Shown here: piece by piece, positions 1 through 8,965 of the stretch
Layout of the letters: every line of letters begins with the position of its first letter
How positions within the stretch are numbered: position 1 is the first letter of the stretch
From: Oscillospiraceae bacterium
GTDB lineage: Bacteria > Bacillota > Clostridia > Oscillospirales > Acutalibacteraceae
DNA length: 41,617 bases
Assembly: GCA_015065965.1 (NCBI GenBank)
Contig: SVPH01000024.1
Coordinates: forward strand, 1-41,617
Reading direction: 5' to 3'
Program-made: the position numbers and the translations under genes
The notes under the pieces: generated by a model
The model's database searches: none
Told to the model about the DNA's origin: nothing
The model's input: the letters and a program-made list of their open reading frames with translations, nothing else

Positions 1-1
1 G

Positions 2-400
2 TATTTCCTTATGGCTGAGCGCAAGCAGGGCGTAACAGGTGAAAACCTGCTCCGTATCTGCGAAAGCAGACTTGACAACGTTGTTTATCTTCTCGGCTGG
101 GCTAACTCCAGAGCAGAAGCAAGACAACTCGTAACACACGGCCATTACAAAGTAAACGGCAAGAAGGTCAACGTTCCTTCATATCTTATCAAAGCAGGCG
201 ACGAAGTTGCTATCAAGGATAAGAGCAAGGAAAGCGACAAGATCAAGGCAACAGTTGAAGCAAATGCTTCACGCCCTGTTCCCCAGTGGCTTGACCTCAA
301 TGCAGAGGCTCTCACAGCAAAGATTCTTGCTCTGCCCACTCGTGAGCAGATCATGGTTCCCGTTGAAGAGCATCTTATCGTCGAACTTTATTCAAAATAA
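2..400 (+). CDS. rpsD: 30S ribosomal protein S4 (3' part, 5' end outside window)
   Basis: This is the C-terminal part of ribosomal protein S4, which binds 16S rRNA early in 30S assembly and usually represses its own operon. The reading frame is open to the left edge, so the ATG at 11 is internal: the codons before it read Y-F-L and join directly to the family block [13 protein letters not shown]. The S4 RNA-binding domain follows ([35 protein letters not shown]), and the protein ends in the usual [11 protein letters not shown]. About 133 of the roughly 200 residues are present. rpoA and rplQ follow on the same strand, the standard end of the alpha operon. Confidence 0.97.
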   Translation, partial: YFLMAERKQGVTGENLLRICESRLDNVVYLLGWANSRAEARQLVTHGHYKVNGKKVNVPSYLIKAGDEVAIKDKSKESDKIKATVEANASRPVPQWLDLNAEALTAKILALPTREQIMVPVEEHLIVELYSK

Positions 401-511
401 TGCCCTGCCTGAGTTGCCTTATTTGGCAATTTGGCGGCGCATTACGGCGACGAACGTTTTTGAATGCATTCTGAGCAGGATATTCCTGCCTGTTTTAAAG
501 GAGGGTTTTGA
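401..511 (+). promoter_or_regulatory. rpsD-rpoA intergenic leader with two small hairpins
   Basis: This 111-bp spacer holds a short hairpin (TTGCC/GGCAA near 413-428) and a perfect inverted repeat GCAGGA-TAT-TCCTGC at 475-489. The rpoA ribosome site AAAGGAGG follows at about 498-505. No U-run follows either hairpin, so neither is a convincing terminator. They could fold the rpoA leader or stabilise processed mRNA; that is inference. Confidence 0.35.
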
Positions 512-1462
512 ATGATTGGTATCGAAAAGCCCAGAATTGATACAGCCGAAGTTTCCGAAGACGGAAAGTACGGAAGATTTGTTGTTGAACCTCTTGAAAG
601 AGGTTACGGCACAACATTGGGCAACAGCCTGAGAAGAGTTCTTCTTTCTTCTCTTCCCGGCTACGCGATAACCTCCGTTAAGATTGACGGAATTCTTCAC
701 GAATTCAGCACCATCCCCGGAGTTAAGGAAGATGTAACCGAGATTGTTCTTAATCTTAAAAACGTTATCCTTAAGATTCACGGTGACGGTCCCAAAACAA
801 TCTATATTGATGCAAACGGCGATGATGAAATCACCGCAGGCAGCATCAAGACCGATTCAGAGGTTGAGATTCTCAACCCCGAGTTGCACATCGCTACTCT
901 TAACTCCGATGCACATGTCAGCATGGAACTCACATGTGATAAGGGCAGAGGCTATGTTTCGGCAGACAGAAACAAGCAGATGATGCAGCCTATTATCGGC
1001 GTTATTGCAATTGATTCAATTTATACACCCGTATTAAAAGTTAATTACACAGTTGAAAACACCCGTGTCGGTCAGATTACAGACTATGATAAACTGACTC
1101 TCGAGGTGTGGACAGACGGAACCATCAATGCTATGGAAGCCGTTTCTCTCGGCGCCAAGATCCTCAACGAGCACCTCAACCTCTTCGGTGACCTCTCAGG
1201 TGAGGCATATGATACAGAGGTTATGGTCGTTAAGAGCGACAGCGGCAAAGAAAAAGTCCTGGAGATGACCATTGAGGAACTTGACCTCTCTGTGCGTTCG
1301 TTTAACTGCTTGAAGAGAGCACAAATTAATACGGTTGAAGATTTGACCAACAGAACCGAGGAAGATATGATGAAAGTTCGTAACCTCGGCAGAAAATCCC
1401 TTGATGAGGTTGTTGCAAAGTTGAATTCACTTGGCTTTGATCTTCGCAGGGATGAGGACTAA
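512..1462 (+). CDS. rpoA: DNA-directed RNA polymerase alpha subunit
   Basis: RpoA dimerises to nucleate assembly of RNA polymerase, and its C-terminal domain contacts UP elements and activators. The 316-residue length is normal. The N-terminal domain carries the [20 protein letters not shown] block (about residues 28-47) and the V-E-N-T-R-V-G-Q motif near 181. The C-terminal helix-hairpin-helix domain (about 245-316) includes [11 protein letters not shown]. The ATG at 512 sits about 7 nt after AAAGGAGGG. rpsD lies upstream and rplQ downstream, as in most Firmicutes. Confidence 0.98.
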   Translation: MIGIEKPRIDTAEVSEDGKYGRFVVEPLERGYGTTLGNSLRRVLLSSLPGYAITSVKIDGILHEFSTIPGVKEDVTEIVLNLKNVILKIHGDGPKTIYIDANGDDEITAGSIKTDSEVEILNPELHIATLNSDAHVSMELTCDKGRGYVSADRNKQMMQPIIGVIAIDSIYTPVLKVNYTVENTRVGQITDYDKLTLEVWTDGTINAMEAVSLGAKILNEHLNLFGDLSGEAYDTEVMVVKSDSGKEKVLEMTIEELDLSVRSFNCLKRAQINTVEDLTNRTEEDMMKVRNLGRKSLDEVVAKLNSLGFDLRRDED

Positions 1463-1483
1463 ACGGTAAAGGAGTGTGAACTT

Positions 1484-1825
1484 ATGCCCGGTACCAGAAA
1501 ACTCGGCCGTACCAGTGACCATCGCAAGTCGATGCTCAGAGGCCTTGTTACCTATCTTTTGGAAAACGGCAGAATAGAAACCACCGTTACAAGGGCTCAG
1601 GAGGTTCGTGCAATGGCTGAAAAAATGATCACCATTGCTAAGGATGACTCTCTCCACTCAAAGCGCAAGGTTCTTGCTTACGTTACAAAGGAAGACGTAG
1701 TTAAGAAGCTCTTTGACGAGATAGCCCCCAAATATAAGGAAGTTAACGGCGGTTATTGCCGCATCATCAAGACCGGTCCCCGTAGAGGTGACGCAGCAGA
1801 GATGTGCATCATCGAACTCGTATAA
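1484..1825 (+). CDS. rplQ: 50S ribosomal protein L17
   Basis: L17 is a large-subunit ribosomal protein near the peptide exit tunnel. The 113-residue protein opens with the family signature [20 protein letters not shown] and contains the [16 protein letters not shown] block. It is the last gene of the alpha operon, 21 nt after rpoA with AAAGGAG as ribosome site, and is followed by a strong bidirectional terminator. Confidence 0.98.
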   Translation: MPGTRKLGRTSDHRKSMLRGLVTYLLENGRIETTVTRAQEVRAMAEKMITIAKDDSLHSKRKVLAYVTKEDVVKKLFDEIAPKYKEVNGGYCRIIKTGPRRGDAAEMCIIELV

Positions 1826-1853
1826 GTCTTGATAAGATAGTTTCATAAAAAAG

Positions 1854-1890
1854 AACGCCTTTGCTCAAATGAGCAAAGGCGTTTATTTTT
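1854..1890. terminator. Bidirectional terminator between rplQ and the lipoprotein gene
   Basis: A 14-bp perfect stem (1854-1867 with 1870-1883) with a 2-nt spacer is followed by a T-rich run on the plus strand and preceded by an A-run. It can end both the alpha operon and the convergent lipoprotein gene. Confidence 0.92.
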
Positions 1891-1907
1891 TTCTTTTTAA
1901 AGAATTT

Positions 1908-2675
1908 TTATTCAACCGGCAGTTCATAGTAACCGGCGATTTCATCCCAGGTAAACGATATTTTATATGTGCCGAAAAGGAAGGGATCAAGGTCTCTCTG
2001 GTCAAAATATATGCCAAGTCCGTCATCGGTCAGATAGAAGTTTTCGGGGTATACAAATTCACCGAGGCGTGAAAGAACTTCTTCGTTAATATACTCGGAG
2101 TGAGTAAACCTGTGCGGAAGAGCAGATGCAAGCGTATCGCTGATGAAAAATTCAAAGCCAAGCGCAGGGTCATCATAATAGGTTGAAAAATCGCTTAGTT
2201 TACATTCAGCCCCTGTTTTTATATCAAAGCATTTTGTGCTCCATACGGGAAGGTTTTCCGCTTCGGAATAGGATAGCGCATCTTTAACAATAAAACAGGC
2301 ATATCGGTTGCTCAGATGAGTTGCTTCAAAAGTGATTCTTTTTGTCCAGGGAGAAGTGCTGTTCTGAGATGTCATAAAGTTGCTTGCGTTTTCAATGTTT
2401 CTTTGAGCAAAATCACAGGCGTTTTCAAAGATTTTCATTGCTTCGCCGTTGATGTAATTTTTAACTTTTTCATCGCAGTTTTCAATTATCTGCGGCAGAA
2501 CAACATCAATCTTGATAACCGTTTTGCCTTCTGCATTTTTAAATTCCTTTGAATGCGCACTTTTTTCGATTACGGGCGGCGGTGCGGTTGTTGTTTCTCC
2601 GTCATTTTTACCCGAACATGCAGCAAAGGAAAAAAACACGGAAAAAACAAGTAAAATGCTTATAATTTTTTTCAT
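1908..2675 (-). CDS. Lipoprotein with DUF4163/DUF3298 (PdaC/RsiV-like) architecture
   Basis: This is an exported lipoprotein of 255 residues. The N-terminus is a lipoprotein signal (basic MKK, hydrophobic stretch, lipobox FAAC with Cys20), followed by a short Thr/Pro linker. The rest resembles the DUF4163-DUF3298 pair found in RsiV and PdaC-like extracellular proteins, best seen at the C-terminus (NFYLTDDGLGIYFDQRDLDPF then the EI-AGYYELP end). Ligand and function are unknown. RsiV binds lysozyme, but no sigma-factor gene is adjacent here, so that role is not implied. The start has AAGGATG as ribosome site. It has its own promoter and is divergent from the rhamnosidase gene. Family assignment is from memory of the pattern, not a search. 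Confidence 0.7.
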   Translation of the reverse strand: MKKIISILLVFSVFFSFAACSGKNDGETTTAPPPVIEKSAHSKEFKNAEGKTVIKIDVVLPQIIENCDEKVKNYINGEAMKIFENACDFAQRNIENASNFMTSQNSTSPWTKRITFEATHLSNRYACFIVKDALSYSEAENLPVWSTKCFDIKTGAECKLSDFSTYYDDPALGFEFFISDTLASALPHRFTHSEYINEEVLSRLGEFVYPENFYLTDDGLGIYFDQRDLDPFLFGTYKISFTWDEIAGYYELPVE

Positions 2676-2703
2676 AAAATCATCCTTAACAGTTTATAAG
2701 CAT

Positions 2704-2732
2704 ATTTTATCAGCAAATGCCGTTGCAATCAA
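2704..2732 (-). promoter_or_regulatory. Sigma-A promoter of the lipoprotein gene
   Basis: On the minus strand, TTGATT (2727-2732) and TAAAAT (2704-2709) are separated by exactly 17 bp, with TGA giving an extended -10. Transcription would start about 20 nt before the RBS. Confidence 0.6.
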
Positions 2733-2753
2733 GATAATAAATATAAATTTTTA

Positions 2754-2783
2754 TTGTTGATTTTTTTCAGACTGTATTATAGA
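2754..2783 (+). promoter_or_regulatory. Possible promoter of the rhamnosidase gene
   Basis: TTGTTG (2754-2759) lies upstream of TATTAT (2775-2780, 15-bp spacer) or TATAGA (2778-2783, 18-bp spacer). Both spacings are non-ideal. No catabolite or AraC operator could be picked out. Confidence 0.35.
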
Positions 2784-2816
2784 ATGAATTCATAAAAGCA
2801 AAGAAGGAGATTATCC

Positions 2817-4994
2817 ATGAAAAATATTCTAAACGCACAGTGGATTAAAAGCCCTAAGACGGTAATTGACCGTGAAATTGTTTTTTCAAAAGAATTCAAG
2901 GCAGAAAAGGAAGTTGTTTCCGCAAGCCTTGAAGTTACCGCCCTCGGCGTTTATCTTGCACGAATCAACGGCGAAAGAGTCGGTGATTTTATTCTTGCAC
3001 CGGGTTGGACTTCTTACAAAAAACGTTTGCAGGTTGATACATATGATGTCACTGCAATGATAGCGGAAAACAATGTTATTACCATCGGTGTAGGCCCCGG
3101 ATGGAAAGCAAGCGCTTATTTCGGTATGCATTCGGGTGAATGGCAACTCGGTTTCAGAGAAATGGCAGCAATATGCGCTTTGACAATAAAATATGCCGAC
3201 GGCGAAACACGGATTATAACCAGCGGCGGCGATTGGAACTGCGAAAACGGAAAACATGTTTATTCCAGCCTCTATAACGGATATATATATGACCCTGCTT
3301 ATAAGGATATTTTTCCTGCAAAGGCTCAGGTTTTTGAGAAAAAGAGAGATATCCTTCTTGACCGTCAGGGTGAAAAAGTTGTTGAGCAGGAACGCCTTGA
3401 ACCCAAGGAAATTATTATTACACCCAAGGGTGAAACCGTTCTTGATTTCGGTCAGAATATGACGGGTTATGTAGAATTCAAAATCAAGGGCAACAAAGGC
3501 GAAAGGGCTGTTATAAGCCATGCCGAAGTGCTTGATGCCGAGGGTAATTTCTATACCGATAACCTCAGGAGCGCAAAGGCTCAGGCAATCTTCATCTGTG
3601 ACGGTAAAGAACATATTCATAAATCGGAATACAATTTCTTCGGATTCCGATATATCAGGCTTGAAAACTGGAGCGATGAAGTCAAAAAAGAGAACTTCAC
3701 TGCAATTGTTGTTCACTCAGATATGAAGAGAACAGGTTATTTTGAATGCTCCGATGAAAGGATAAACAAACTTTTCTCGAATATCATTTGGGGCCAGAAA
3801 GGCAACTTCCTTGATGTTCCTACAGACTGCCCTCAGCGTGACGAGCGCCTTGGCTGGACCGGCGATGCGCAGGTTTTTGTCAAAACAGCATCATACAACT
3901 ATGATGTTGAGCGTTTCTTTACCAAATGGCTTGCCGATTTGCGTGCAGACCAGACCGGTTGGGGCACAATTCCCCATGTAATCCCCAATGTTTTTGAACC
4001 CAGCGATGATTGCTCGTCAGCATGGGCGGAGGCTGCAACTGTTTGCCCGTGGCAACTTTATCTTACCTATGCAAACAAGGATATAATCAAAGATTCTCTG
4101 GAATCAATGAAGAAGTATATAGAATACATTGACGAAAACAGTTATGGCGGTATATGGGACAGAGGATGGCATTTCGGCGACTGGCTCAATCTTGACGGCA
4201 GCAGCCCCGAAGATTGCTCAAAGGGCACGGAAAAGGGTCTTATCGCAACCGCATGCTATATTTTCTCAAGTGATATTCTTGCAAAGTCAATGGAACTTTG
4301 CGGAGAGGACAGCGCTGAAGTTAAGGCAAAGAGAGAAGAATCAATCCTTGCGTTCAGAAGCAAATTTATGGCGGATGGCAGAATTCTGCCCGAATATGAA
4401 ACCCAGACAGCCTGCGTGCTTGCGCTCCACTTCGGTATTACGGATAATGCCGCAGAAACAGCAAAACAACTCAATGAACTTGTTGCAGAATGCGGACATC
4501 TTAAGACGGGCTTCGTTGGCACTCCTTATCTGCTTCATGCTCTCAGCGATAACGGCTACGCAAAAACAGCCTATGATATTCTTCTCAGAGAGGAATATCC
4601 TTCATGGCTCTTCTCGGTTAAGATGGGTGCAACAACAATCTGGGAGCATTGGGACAGCATGAGAGAGGACGGCTCAATGTGGAGCACATCAATGAACTCG
4701 TTTAACCATTATGCTTACGGTTCGGTTGCAGATTGGCTTTACGGCGATGCGGCAGGCATTAAGACAGATGAGAGTAAACCCGGCTTTGAGCATATCATTC
4801 TTGCTCCGCTTACCGATAGCAGACTGACCTATGTCAAGGCTTCGATTGAAACACGCAGAGGTCTTGTTAAATCCGAATGGAAAACCGAAAACGGTAAAAC
4901 CGAATATGAATTCACCGTTCCCGAAGGTGTAACCGCAACGGTTATACTTGACGGCAAGGAAACCGAAGTCGGTGCAGGTGTACACAAGTTCTAA
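2817..4994 (+). CDS. Alpha-L-rhamnosidase, GH78 family
   Basis: Predicted inverting glycoside hydrolase removing terminal alpha-L-rhamnose from plant glycosides or polysaccharides. The 725-residue protein has no signal peptide, so it should act on imported oligosaccharides or glycosides in the cytoplasm. An N-terminal beta-sandwich (about 1-140) contains the INGERVGDFILAPGWTSYKK block. The (alpha/alpha)6 domain carries the family motif PQRDERLGWTGDAQ at about 339-352, which holds essential acidic residues, and TIWEHWDS with a conserved Glu near 609. The C-terminal beta-sandwich ends in VTATVILDGKETEVGAG. The ATG follows AAGGAGA. No rhaBAD or rhamnose transporter genes are adjacent, so substrate delivery must be encoded elsewhere. 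Confidence 0.93.
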   Translation: MKNILNAQWIKSPKTVIDREIVFSKEFKAEKEVVSASLEVTALGVYLARINGERVGDFILAPGWTSYKKRLQVDTYDVTAMIAENNVITIGVGPGWKASAYFGMHSGEWQLGFREMAAICALTIKYADGETRIITSGGDWNCENGKHVYSSLYNGYIYDPAYKDIFPAKAQVFEKKRDILLDRQGEKVVEQERLEPKEIIITPKGETVLDFGQNMTGYVEFKIKGNKGERAVISHAEVLDAEGNFYTDNLRSAKAQAIFICDGKEHIHKSEYNFFGFRYIRLENWSDEVKKENFTAIVVHSDMKRTGYFECSDERINKLFSNIIWGQKGNFLDVPTDCPQRDERLGWTGDAQVFVKTASYNYDVERFFTKWLADLRADQTGWGTIPHVIPNVFEPSDDCSSAWAEAATVCPWQLYLTYANKDIIKDSLESMKKYIEYIDENSYGGIWDRGWHFGDWLNLDGSSPEDCSKGTEKGLIATACYIFSSDILAKSMELCGEDSAEVKAKREESILAFRSKFMADGRILPEYETQTACVLALHFGITDNAAETAKQLNELVAECGHLKTGFVGTPYLLHALSDNGYAKTAYDILLREEYPSWLFSVKMGATTIWEHWDSMREDGSMWSTSMNSFNHYAYGSVADWLYGDAAGIKTDESKPGFEHIILAPLTDSRLTYVKASIETRRGLVKSEWKTENGKTEYEFTVPEGVTATVILDGKETEVGAGVHKF

Positions 4995-5000
4995 ATAAAA

Positions 5001-5024
5001 AAGCAGAGGATTTCTCCTCTGCTT
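5001..5024 (+). terminator. Left copy of a duplicated 24-bp hairpin downstream of the rhamnosidase gene
   Basis: The stem AAGCAGAGGA/TCCTCTGCTT with loop TTTC follows an A-run but is not followed by a T-run. The same 24 bases recur at 5273-5296, where a T-rich tail is present. The two look like halves of one ancestral bidirectional terminator split by an insertion. Confidence 0.75.
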
Positions 5025-5272
5025 CTGACTGTCGATAAAGTCGTCAGAACATGAACAAAATCAAACAAACGGTAGGAATGCTTTTTCCTACCGTTTCCTT
5101 ATTGTAGGGGTCGGCGACTCGACGACCCGTAAAATGCATTATTCTTTTTGTTCATTCGCCGTTTTTTCTCCCATCGGAGTACCTTTGTACACCTTTGGTC
5201 GAATAAAACGCCGTCTGACTTCCTTTCTCGACATCATATCAGTTTGCGAAAAACAAGTTTTTCTACAAACTG
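5025..5272. repeat. 248-bp interspersed repeat element inserted in a terminator
   Basis: This stretch lies between two identical 24-bp hairpin copies. It contains a 12-bp perfect hairpin (5067-5096), a GGGTCG/CGACCC hairpin (5108-5128), a 31-codon minus-strand reading frame (5139-5234) and a terminal hairpin with arms CAGTTTG/CAAACTG (5240-5272). Its left part (about 5029-5048) resembles the reverse complement of 5220-5237, suggesting imperfect inverted ends. Removing the element and one 24-bp copy restores an A-run/stem/T-run terminator. A related fragment occurs at about 36536-36565. No transposase is present, so it would be non-autonomous. Confidence 0.65.
5139..5234 (-). CDS. Possible 31-residue ORF inside the repeat element
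   Basis: An ATG-to-TAA frame encodes a very basic peptide beginning MSRKEVRRRFIRPKVYKG and ending in TANEQKE. No clear ribosome site precedes it. The related sequence at 36541 has a TGA in the corresponding frame, which argues against a required product. It may be chance or a decayed part of the element. Confidence 0.2.
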   Translation of the reverse strand: MSRKEVRRRFIRPKVYKGTPMGEKTANEQKE

Positions 5273-5303
5273 AAGCAGAGGATTTCTCCTCTGCTTTTGC
5301 TTT
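5273..5303. terminator. Right copy of the duplicated hairpin, 3' of the ABC exporter operon
   Basis: The stem AAGCAGAGGA (5273-5282) and TCCTCTGCTT (5287-5296) with loop TTTC is followed on the plus strand by TTGCTTTTT. It abuts the stop of the ABC gene on the minus strand. It would work best for plus-strand transcripts; the minus-strand U-tract was lost when the repeat element entered. Confidence 0.75.
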
Positions 5304-7232
5304 TTAATCCAGTTCAAACTGACCTGTATAAAGTTGATAATATTTACCTCTCTGAGCAATGAGGTCATCATGGTCGCCGCGCTCAATAATCTCGCCGTTT
5401 TCAAGCACCATTATTGCGTTTGAGTTGCGGACGGTTGAAAGGCGGTGGGCAATAACAAACACGGTTCTGCCCTCCATAAGTTTATCCATGCCTTTTTCGA
5501 TAAGTCGCTCAGTTCTTGTGTCAATTGAACTTGTTGCTTCGTCAAGGATGAGAACGGGCGGGTCTGCAACCGCCGCTCTTGCAATTGAGAGCAACTGACG
5601 CTGCCCTTGCGAGAGGTTTGCGCCGTCACCCGTTATCATGGTGTCATAGCCGTCAGGCAGACGTGTGATAAATGAATCGGCATTTGCAAGTTTTGCGGCT
5701 GCAACGATTTCTTCATCGGTTGCATCAAGTTTTCCGTATGCGATATTATCACGCACCGTACCGGTGAAAAGGTGGGTATCCTGCAAAACCATCGCCATAG
5801 AACGCCTTAATTCGCTCTTTTTAATCTTTTTGATGTTGATGCCGTCATAGGTTATCTTGCCTTCGTCGACGTCATAAAAACGGTTTATAAGGTTTGTAAT
5901 TGTGGTTTTGCCTGCGCCCGTTGAGCCTACAAAGGCGATTTTCTCGCCCGGGCGTGCATAGAGCGAAACATTTTTGAGAACGGTCTTTTTGCCGTCATAA
6001 CTGAATGTAACATCGTGGAAACGCACATCGCCCTGCCACTCGGTATAGGTCAGAGTGCCGTCACTGTGGGGATGCTTCCATGCCCAAATGCCTGTTCTTT
6101 CTTCGCATTCAACTATTTCGCCGTTCGGCAGTTTCTTTGCATTGACAAGGGTTACATAGCCCTCATCCTCTTCAATGGGAGTGTCAATGATTTCAAAGAT
6201 GCGTTCTGCACCTGCAAGGGCAGCGATTATGCTGTTGAACTGCTGGGAAATCTGGGTTATCGGCTGGAAGAACTGTTTGGTATAGATCAGGAAAGCAAAA
6301 AGTGAGCCGACTGTAAGGCTGAAGAACGAATCCTTAGGCACAGCCATAATGATAAGCGAACCGAGAGTTGCAACAGCCGCATATGAGATATATGAAATGT
6401 TACCCATTATGGGCATGAGGATGCTTGCATAGGTGTTGGCGTTTGTAGCCGCATGGCGCAGATTTCCGTTGATAACGGCAAAATCCGATTTTGCGTTATC
6501 CTCATGGCAGAAAACTTTAACAACTTTAAGACCTTCGATGTATTCTTCAATGTAGCCGTTGACTTCACCAACGCATTTTTGCTGCATTCTGAAATATTTT
6601 GCGCTGCGTGCGCCGAGCGCCTTGATGATAAAGAAGGCGGCAACGAGCATTACGATAACAAAAACCGTAAGCAACGGGCTGAAATAAACCATCATTGAAA
6701 AAGTGCCTACAACCGTTACAACAGAGGAAACAAGTTGAACGAAACTCTGACTGATACATTCACGCAGAACATCAGCATCATTTGTGTAGCGGCTCATGAG
6801 TTCGCCATGGGTGTGTGTGTCAAAAAACTTAATGGGCAAATCCATCATGTGATCAAAGAGATCTTTTCTGATGATATTCAGCGTTTTTTGCGCAACCTGA
6901 AGCATAATTCTTGAATATGCATATGAGGAAATTGTGCCCAGAACATATATAATTGCAAGCGAAATAAGAATTTTCACAAGAGGCGCAAGCAGTTCACCGG
7001 TTATCTCCGAACCGATGATAGGCATGAGAAATTCATCGGTTATTTTTTTGATGAACGAAGTGCCTATGATGCCCGCAAGAGCACTGAAAGCAACAAAGAT
7101 GAACACAAAAAAGAGCATGAATTTTGATTTGCCGAGATAACCGAGAAGCCTTGTAAAAGTTGCTTTTGTGTTCTTGGGTTTCTGGAATTTATTGCCCTGT
7201 GAGGGAGGCGGTGTTTTTTCTTTTTTAGCCAT
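5304..7232 (-). CDS. ABC exporter half-transporter with consensus ATPase site (TM288/LmrD-like)
   Basis: Fused membrane and ATPase half of a multidrug/peptide-type exporter, 642 residues. Six predicted membrane helices fall at about 35-340. The nucleotide-binding domain has Walker A GSTGAGKTT near 436, signature LSQGQ near 540, and Walker B LILDEATSSID near 561 with the catalytic Glu present. A loop of about 40 residues (NAKKLPNGEIVECEERTG...) separates the membrane part from the ATPase, longer than usual. Its ATG overlaps the stop of the partner gene by one base (TAATG), with AAGGAG just upstream, indicating translational coupling. Together they should form one heterodimer. The substrate cannot be read from sequence; the MarR gene in front suggests drug or toxic-compound efflux. 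Confidence 0.93.
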   Translation of the reverse strand: MAKKEKTPPPSQGNKFQKPKNTKATFTRLLGYLGKSKFMLFFVFIFVAFSALAGIIGTSFIKKITDEFLMPIIGSEITGELLAPLVKILISLAIIYVLGTISSYAYSRIMLQVAQKTLNIIRKDLFDHMMDLPIKFFDTHTHGELMSRYTNDADVLRECISQSFVQLVSSVVTVVGTFSMMVYFSPLLTVFVIVMLVAAFFIIKALGARSAKYFRMQQKCVGEVNGYIEEYIEGLKVVKVFCHEDNAKSDFAVINGNLRHAATNANTYASILMPIMGNISYISYAAVATLGSLIIMAVPKDSFFSLTVGSLFAFLIYTKQFFQPITQISQQFNSIIAALAGAERIFEIIDTPIEEDEGYVTLVNAKKLPNGEIVECEERTGIWAWKHPHSDGTLTYTEWQGDVRFHDVTFSYDGKKTVLKNVSLYARPGEKIAFVGSTGAGKTTITNLINRFYDVDEGKITYDGINIKKIKKSELRRSMAMVLQDTHLFTGTVRDNIAYGKLDATDEEIVAAAKLANADSFITRLPDGYDTMITGDGANLSQGQRQLLSIARAAVADPPVLILDEATSSIDTRTERLIEKGMDKLMEGRTVFVIAHRLSTVRNSNAIMVLENGEIIERGDHDDLIAQRGKYYQLYTGQFELD

Positions 7233-8965
7233 TATTCAACATCTCCTTCCTGCTGTGATTTATAAACTTCGGTATAAATTTCGTTTGTGCCGAGAAGTTC
7301 GTCATGTGTGCCGATTGCATTGATTTTACCGTCATCAAGAACAACGATTTTATCTGCATGCTGAACTGAACTTATACGCTGAGCAACAATAATTGTTGTT
7401 ACATCGCCGTGATTTTTTTTGAATCCTTCGCGGATTTTTGCATCGGTAGCGGTGTCAACGGCGCTTGTGCTGTCATCAAGAATAAGAACTTTTGGTGATT
7501 TAAGCAACGCTCTCGCAATGCAAAGGCGCTGTTTCTGACCGCCGGAAAGGTTAACGCCGCCCTGACCGAGATTTGTCTGATAGCCGTCGGGGAAAGAGGC
7601 TATAAAATCGTGCGCCTGAGCAATTTTACAGGCGTTTTCAATTTCTTCCTTTGTGGCTTTTTCGTTACCCCAGCGAAGATTTTCTTCAATTGTTCCGCTG
7701 AAAAGAAGATTTACCTGAAGCACCATTGCAACGCTGTCACGCAGGTTTCTGAGCGTGTAGTCAGCAACAGGTCTGCTGCCTACTTTTACAACGCCTTCCG
7801 TTACGTCATAGAGGCGCGGAATCATCTGGACAAGCGTTGTTTTTGCAGAGCCCGTGCCGCCGATAATGCCAACGGTTTCGCCTGATTTTATGTGGAGATT
7901 GATGTTGTCAATAACATTCTTTTTGCCGTTTTTCTTATATTTGAAACAGACATTTTCCATATCAATATCGCCGTTTTCAACGGTGAGATAAGGATCTGCC
8001 GCATTGTCGTTAATATCGGGAGTTTCATTGAGCACTTCACCGACACGGTTAAGAGATGTCCTTGCCATGGTTGACATAACAAGAATCGTTGATATCATCA
8101 TCAGCGACATAAAGATGTTGTTTATGTATGTTATAAATGCCGTCAGGTCGCCGAGTTCCATCTGTGTTTTTATAACGAGTTGGCTGCCGAACCAAAGGAT
8201 TGCAACCGTACATCCGTAAACGGTAAGTTGCATAAACGGACCCGACAGAATAAGCATTTTTTCCGCAGCGATTGATGCATCCTTGAGTTCGTCGTTTGAA
8301 ATACGGAACTTCTCTTTTTCATGTTTCGCTCTGACAAAGGCTTTAACAACTCTTGCGCCGATGAGTGTTTCCTGAATGGATGCGTTTAGACCGTCATACT
8401 TTTTCATCAGTTTTTTGAATCTCGGCATTGCAAAACTGAAAATAAAAGCAAGAAGAAGCAAAAGGAAAGGTGCAGCAATTGAAAAAACGGTTGCAAGTTT
8501 GCTGTTGATTCTGTAAGCATATGTGAATGCCATGCCGAACATCAGCGGTGATCGTATAACAATGCGGATAGCCATTGTGTAACCCATCTGAATGGTGTTG
8601 ATATCCGTTGTCATTCGAGTAATCAGTGAGGGCGTGCTGAAGCGGTCAATGTTTGCAAATGAGAAATCCTGAATCTTTGAGAAAACAGCGTTTCTCAGGT
8701 TTGCGCCGAAGCCCATGCCTGCCATTGCGGCAAATCTTGCCGCACCTGCACCGCTGAGAAGGGAAATTATTGCCATTGCAACCATTTTTCCGCCTTCTTT
8801 TACGATATACTCAATTCCTGCGCCGCCGAGGATGCCGTTGTTGACCATATCTGCCATTATAAACGGAATCTGCACTTCCATAATAACTTCAACAAGTATA
8901 AGCAGAGGCGAAAGCAGAGAATAAAGGCGGTAGCCCTTTGTCTGGGCAAGTAGTTTTTTAATCAT
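7232..8965 (-). CDS. ABC exporter half-transporter with degenerate ATPase site (TM287/LmrC-like)
   Basis: Partner half of the heterodimeric exporter. The membrane domain covers about residues 1-300. The ATPase domain has a Walker A of GGTGSAKTT (Ala replacing the last Gly), signature LSGGQKQRL, and Walker B LILDDSTSAVD with Asp where the catalytic Glu is expected. This is the known pattern of the non-catalytic half in asymmetric type IV ABC exporters. Two ATGs are possible: 8974 has GGAG almost touching it, while 8965 has the same GGAG nine bases away, so 8965 is preferred (577 residues). The marR reading frame ends at 8958, giving an 8-bp overlap. Confidence 0.92.
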   Translation of the reverse strand: MIKKLLAQTKGYRLYSLLSPLLILVEVIMEVQIPFIMADMVNNGILGGAGIEYIVKEGGKMVAMAIISLLSGAGAARFAAMAGMGFGANLRNAVFSKIQDFSFANIDRFSTPSLITRMTTDINTIQMGYTMAIRIVIRSPLMFGMAFTYAYRINSKLATVFSIAAPFLLLLLAFIFSFAMPRFKKLMKKYDGLNASIQETLIGARVVKAFVRAKHEKEKFRISNDELKDASIAAEKMLILSGPFMQLTVYGCTVAILWFGSQLVIKTQMELGDLTAFITYINNIFMSLMMISTILVMSTMARTSLNRVGEVLNETPDINDNAADPYLTVENGDIDMENVCFKYKKNGKKNVIDNINLHIKSGETVGIIGGTGSAKTTLVQMIPRLYDVTEGVVKVGSRPVADYTLRNLRDSVAMVLQVNLLFSGTIEENLRWGNEKATKEEIENACKIAQAHDFIASFPDGYQTNLGQGGVNLSGGQKQRLCIARALLKSPKVLILDDSTSAVDTATDAKIREGFKKNHGDVTTIIVAQRISSVQHADKIVVLDDGKINAIGTHDELLGTNEIYTEVYKSQQEGDVE

